DNA of 6,983 nt, taken from the NCBI GenBank assembly GCA_035356615.1, contig DAOQSN010000068.1:1-6983 (forward strand). Reading direction: 5' to 3'. How positions within the stretch are numbered: the first letter of the stretch is position 1; each line of letters opens with the position of its first letter. The translations under genes were made by a program, and so were the position numbers. The stretch comes from JAKQDH01 sp029558835 (GTDB lineage Bacteria > Planctomycetota > Phycisphaerae > UBA1845). The notes beneath the pieces are model-generated. The model saw only the letters and a list, made by a program, of their open reading frames with translations, did no database searches and had not been told where the DNA came from. Below are positions 6,471-6,983 of this stretch, piece after piece.

Positions 6471-6510
6471 CCGTGGACCCACGGAGGTTCAAACAGGAGG
6501 TTGCTGTTTG
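6471..6510 (+). terminator. Tandem hairpins directly after the Asp-box gene, possible terminator
   Basis: CCGTG/CACGG (6471-6484, loop GACC) begins 5 bases after the stop codon. CAAACAG/CTGTTTG (6490-6510, 7 bp, loop GAGGTTG) follows. The second stem ends in TGTTTG, but there is no true T-run, so termination is possible rather than shown. The position just after the stop supports a 3'-end role. Confidence 0.45.
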
Positions 6511-6558
6511 CATGGTGGGAGTGACGAAGAGGACGAGGGCCATACCTTCCGAGCCGCA

Positions 6559-6575
6559 CTGCCCAAGGAGGGCAG
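6559..6575 (+). other. 6-bp GC-rich hairpin
   Basis: CTGCCC and GGGCAG pair exactly around AAGGA. No T-tract follows on either strand. It lies between the end of the Asp-box gene and the tRNA-like segment, and it may be a transcript-end structure or chance. Confidence 0.3.
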
Positions 6576-6604
6576 GGGACGGCAACTTGCGGCGTCGGCG
6601 TCAG

Positions 6605-6717
6605 TTAAGACCACTGGGCGATCCAGGACTCGAACCTGCGACCTCCGGGTTATGAGGCAGATTGCCTTCAACCAAGACCCTTGTTCTGACCGCGCCAGCC
6701 GTGGTTATCGGTCTTAA
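6605..6717. repeat. 8-base inverted repeat enclosing the tRNA half
   Basis: TTAAGACC at 6605-6612 and GGTCTTAA at 6710-6717 are exact inverse copies, 97 bases apart. The tRNA-like segment lies between them. In a minus-strand transcript they could pair to close the whole insert. They may also be ends of a small element, but no target duplication is visible outside them. Confidence 0.5.
6615..6656 (-). pseudogene. 3' half of an initiator-type tRNA-Met (anticodon CAT), lacking a matching 5' half
   Basis: Read on the minus strand, the order and spacing fit the 3' part of a tRNA exactly: loop CTCATAA with anticodon CAT (6656-6650), stem strand CCCGG, variable loop AGGTC, T-stem GCAGG, T-loop TTCGAGT, CCTGG, acceptor strand ATCGCCC and a final A (6615). 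CTCATAACCCGGAGGTCGCAGG closely resembles bacterial initiator tRNA. Upstream, the expected partners are missing: the bases before the loop are TCTGC rather than CCGGG, there is no D-arm, and no GGGCGAT acceptor strand is found. The T-stem also has one G-G mismatch. It is best read as a tRNA fragment, such as an integration-site copy or a decayed gene. Frames through it give SRTRTCDL and LEPATSGL, peptides familiar as artefacts of translated tRNA. Confidence 0.6.
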
Positions 6718-6725
6718 GTATAACA
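6717..6725 (-). promoter_or_regulatory. Extended -10 promoter element upstream of the tRNA half
   Basis: On the minus strand the sequence reads TGTTATACT, a TGn extended -10 with TATACT (6722-6717). Transcription would start near 6710 and run through the tRNA-like segment. No good -35 box stands 17 bases upstream (CTCGAA there), which extended -10 promoters can tolerate. Confidence 0.4.
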
Positions 6726-6753
6726 CCTTTTGCGCCGGTTTCGAGCCCGTTGC

Positions 6754-6767
6754 GCGGAGCGCTCCGC
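6754..6767. repeat. Perfect 14-base palindrome
   Basis: GCGGAGC is followed directly by its exact inverse, GCTCCGC. It could be a dimeric protein-binding site, a hairpin with a short GC loop, or part of a repetitive palindromic element together with the stems at 6850-6875. Confidence 0.45.
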
Positions 6768-6849
6768 CCAATCTTCGGGGTGCCTTTCCATCGAGAAGCT
6801 GGGCGCGCCGCACGCGACGCCGATGGCCCTCGTGAGGCATGTGCGACGC

Positions 6850-6875
6850 CGGCTGCGCCGACCGGGCTTCGCCCG
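6850..6875. repeat. Two adjacent short GC-rich hairpins
   Basis: CGGC-TGC-GCCG (6850-6860) and CGGGC-TTC-GCCCG (6863-6875) stand 2 bases apart. The second has a TTCG-like stable loop. Paired short stems of this kind resemble REP-type intergenic repeats, but no second copy exists in the window. Confidence 0.35.
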
Positions 6876-6901
6876 TGCCACGTTGTGGCCGTCGCCCGTC
6901 A

Positions 6902-6959
6902 AGGACAGGGGTCGCCGGTAACATTAACGCGGGGGCCGGGCTTGGAGGTTGCCTGTCCT
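6902..6959. repeat. 8-base inverted repeat near the right edge
   Basis: AGGACAGG (6902-6909) and CCTGTCCT (6952-6959) are exact inverse copies 42 bases apart. Allowing one mismatch, the match extends outward to CAAGGACAGG and CCTGTCCTGG. The intervening bases show nothing known. Element ends or chance are both possible. Confidence 0.35.
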
Positions 6960-6983
6960 GGACGCGTCACGACGCACGCAGTG

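Larger units (their letters stand above)
6466..6983. other. Non-coding tail with hairpins, a tRNA half and palindromes
   Basis: No believable gene lies in these 518 bases on either strand. Short open frames exist on both strands, but their translations are Arg-rich and without domain character, and several run through the tRNA-like segment. What the stretch does hold is listed separately: two hairpins just after the Asp-box gene, one at 6559-6575, the tRNA half at 6615-6656 with its flanking repeat, and a palindrome-rich block from 6754. The last bases (6960-6983) show nothing recognisable. Confidence 0.5.

Noticed and set aside
6601..6924. Minus-strand 107-codon frame and smaller frames on both strands at 6508-6921 as genes
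   Set aside because: They cross the tRNA-like segment or are Arg-rich without ribosome binding sites or domains. The SRTRTCDL and LEPATSGL peptides are typical translations of tRNA sequence.
1..6983. CRISPR array, retron, toxin-antitoxin pair or complete insertion sequence
   Set aside because: No regularly spaced direct repeats, reverse transcriptase, transposase or paired small genes were seen on either strand.

Overview
The window is GC-rich bacterial DNA with dense plus-strand coding. It probably comes from a planctomycete (Planctomycetota), perhaps an uncultured one. The main clue is paired Asp-rich dockerin-type repeats found both in an RHS/YD-repeat protein and at the C-terminus of a secreted beta-propeller protein. 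Both arrangements are common in that phylum. This assignment is an inference from domain style; no marker gene is present.

Layout: (1) 1-973 holds the 3' end of an RHS/YD-repeat gene. It is cut off at its 5' side, has a dockerin-like pair inside the RHS core, ends that core at a DPFGL motif and then carries a 107-residue variable tail. (2) 1081-4885 is a compact plus-strand cluster: a small A-type (IscA/HesB-like) protein without its Fe-S ligand cysteines, followed without a gap by a cobalamin-binding-type radical SAM protein, then, after about 190 bases, a second radical SAM protein of the same broad class. (3) 4886-5091 is a leader region with an imperfect hairpin. (4) 5092-6465 encodes a secreted Asp-box (BNR/sialidase-type) beta-propeller with a C-terminal dockerin-like pair. 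(5) 6466-6983 is non-coding. It contains hairpins just after the propeller gene, a minus-strand 3' half of an initiator-type tRNA-Met(CAT) enclosed by an 8-base inverted repeat with an extended -10 box beside it, and a group of GC-rich palindromes.

How the genes may work together: the IscA-like gene and the two radical SAM genes look like one operon, with stop and start codons abutting at 1363-1371 and a common strand. They probably act in one pathway that modifies an unactivated carbon of a lipid, cofactor or secondary metabolite. No substrate can be read from the window. The RHS remnant and the Asp-box protein look like independent surface or secreted proteins that share only the dockerin-like module.

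No complete mobile element, CRISPR array or recognisable defence system was seen. The least explained parts are the cysteine-less IscA-like protein coupled to two radical SAM enzymes, the start of the second radical SAM gene, and the tRNA-half region.
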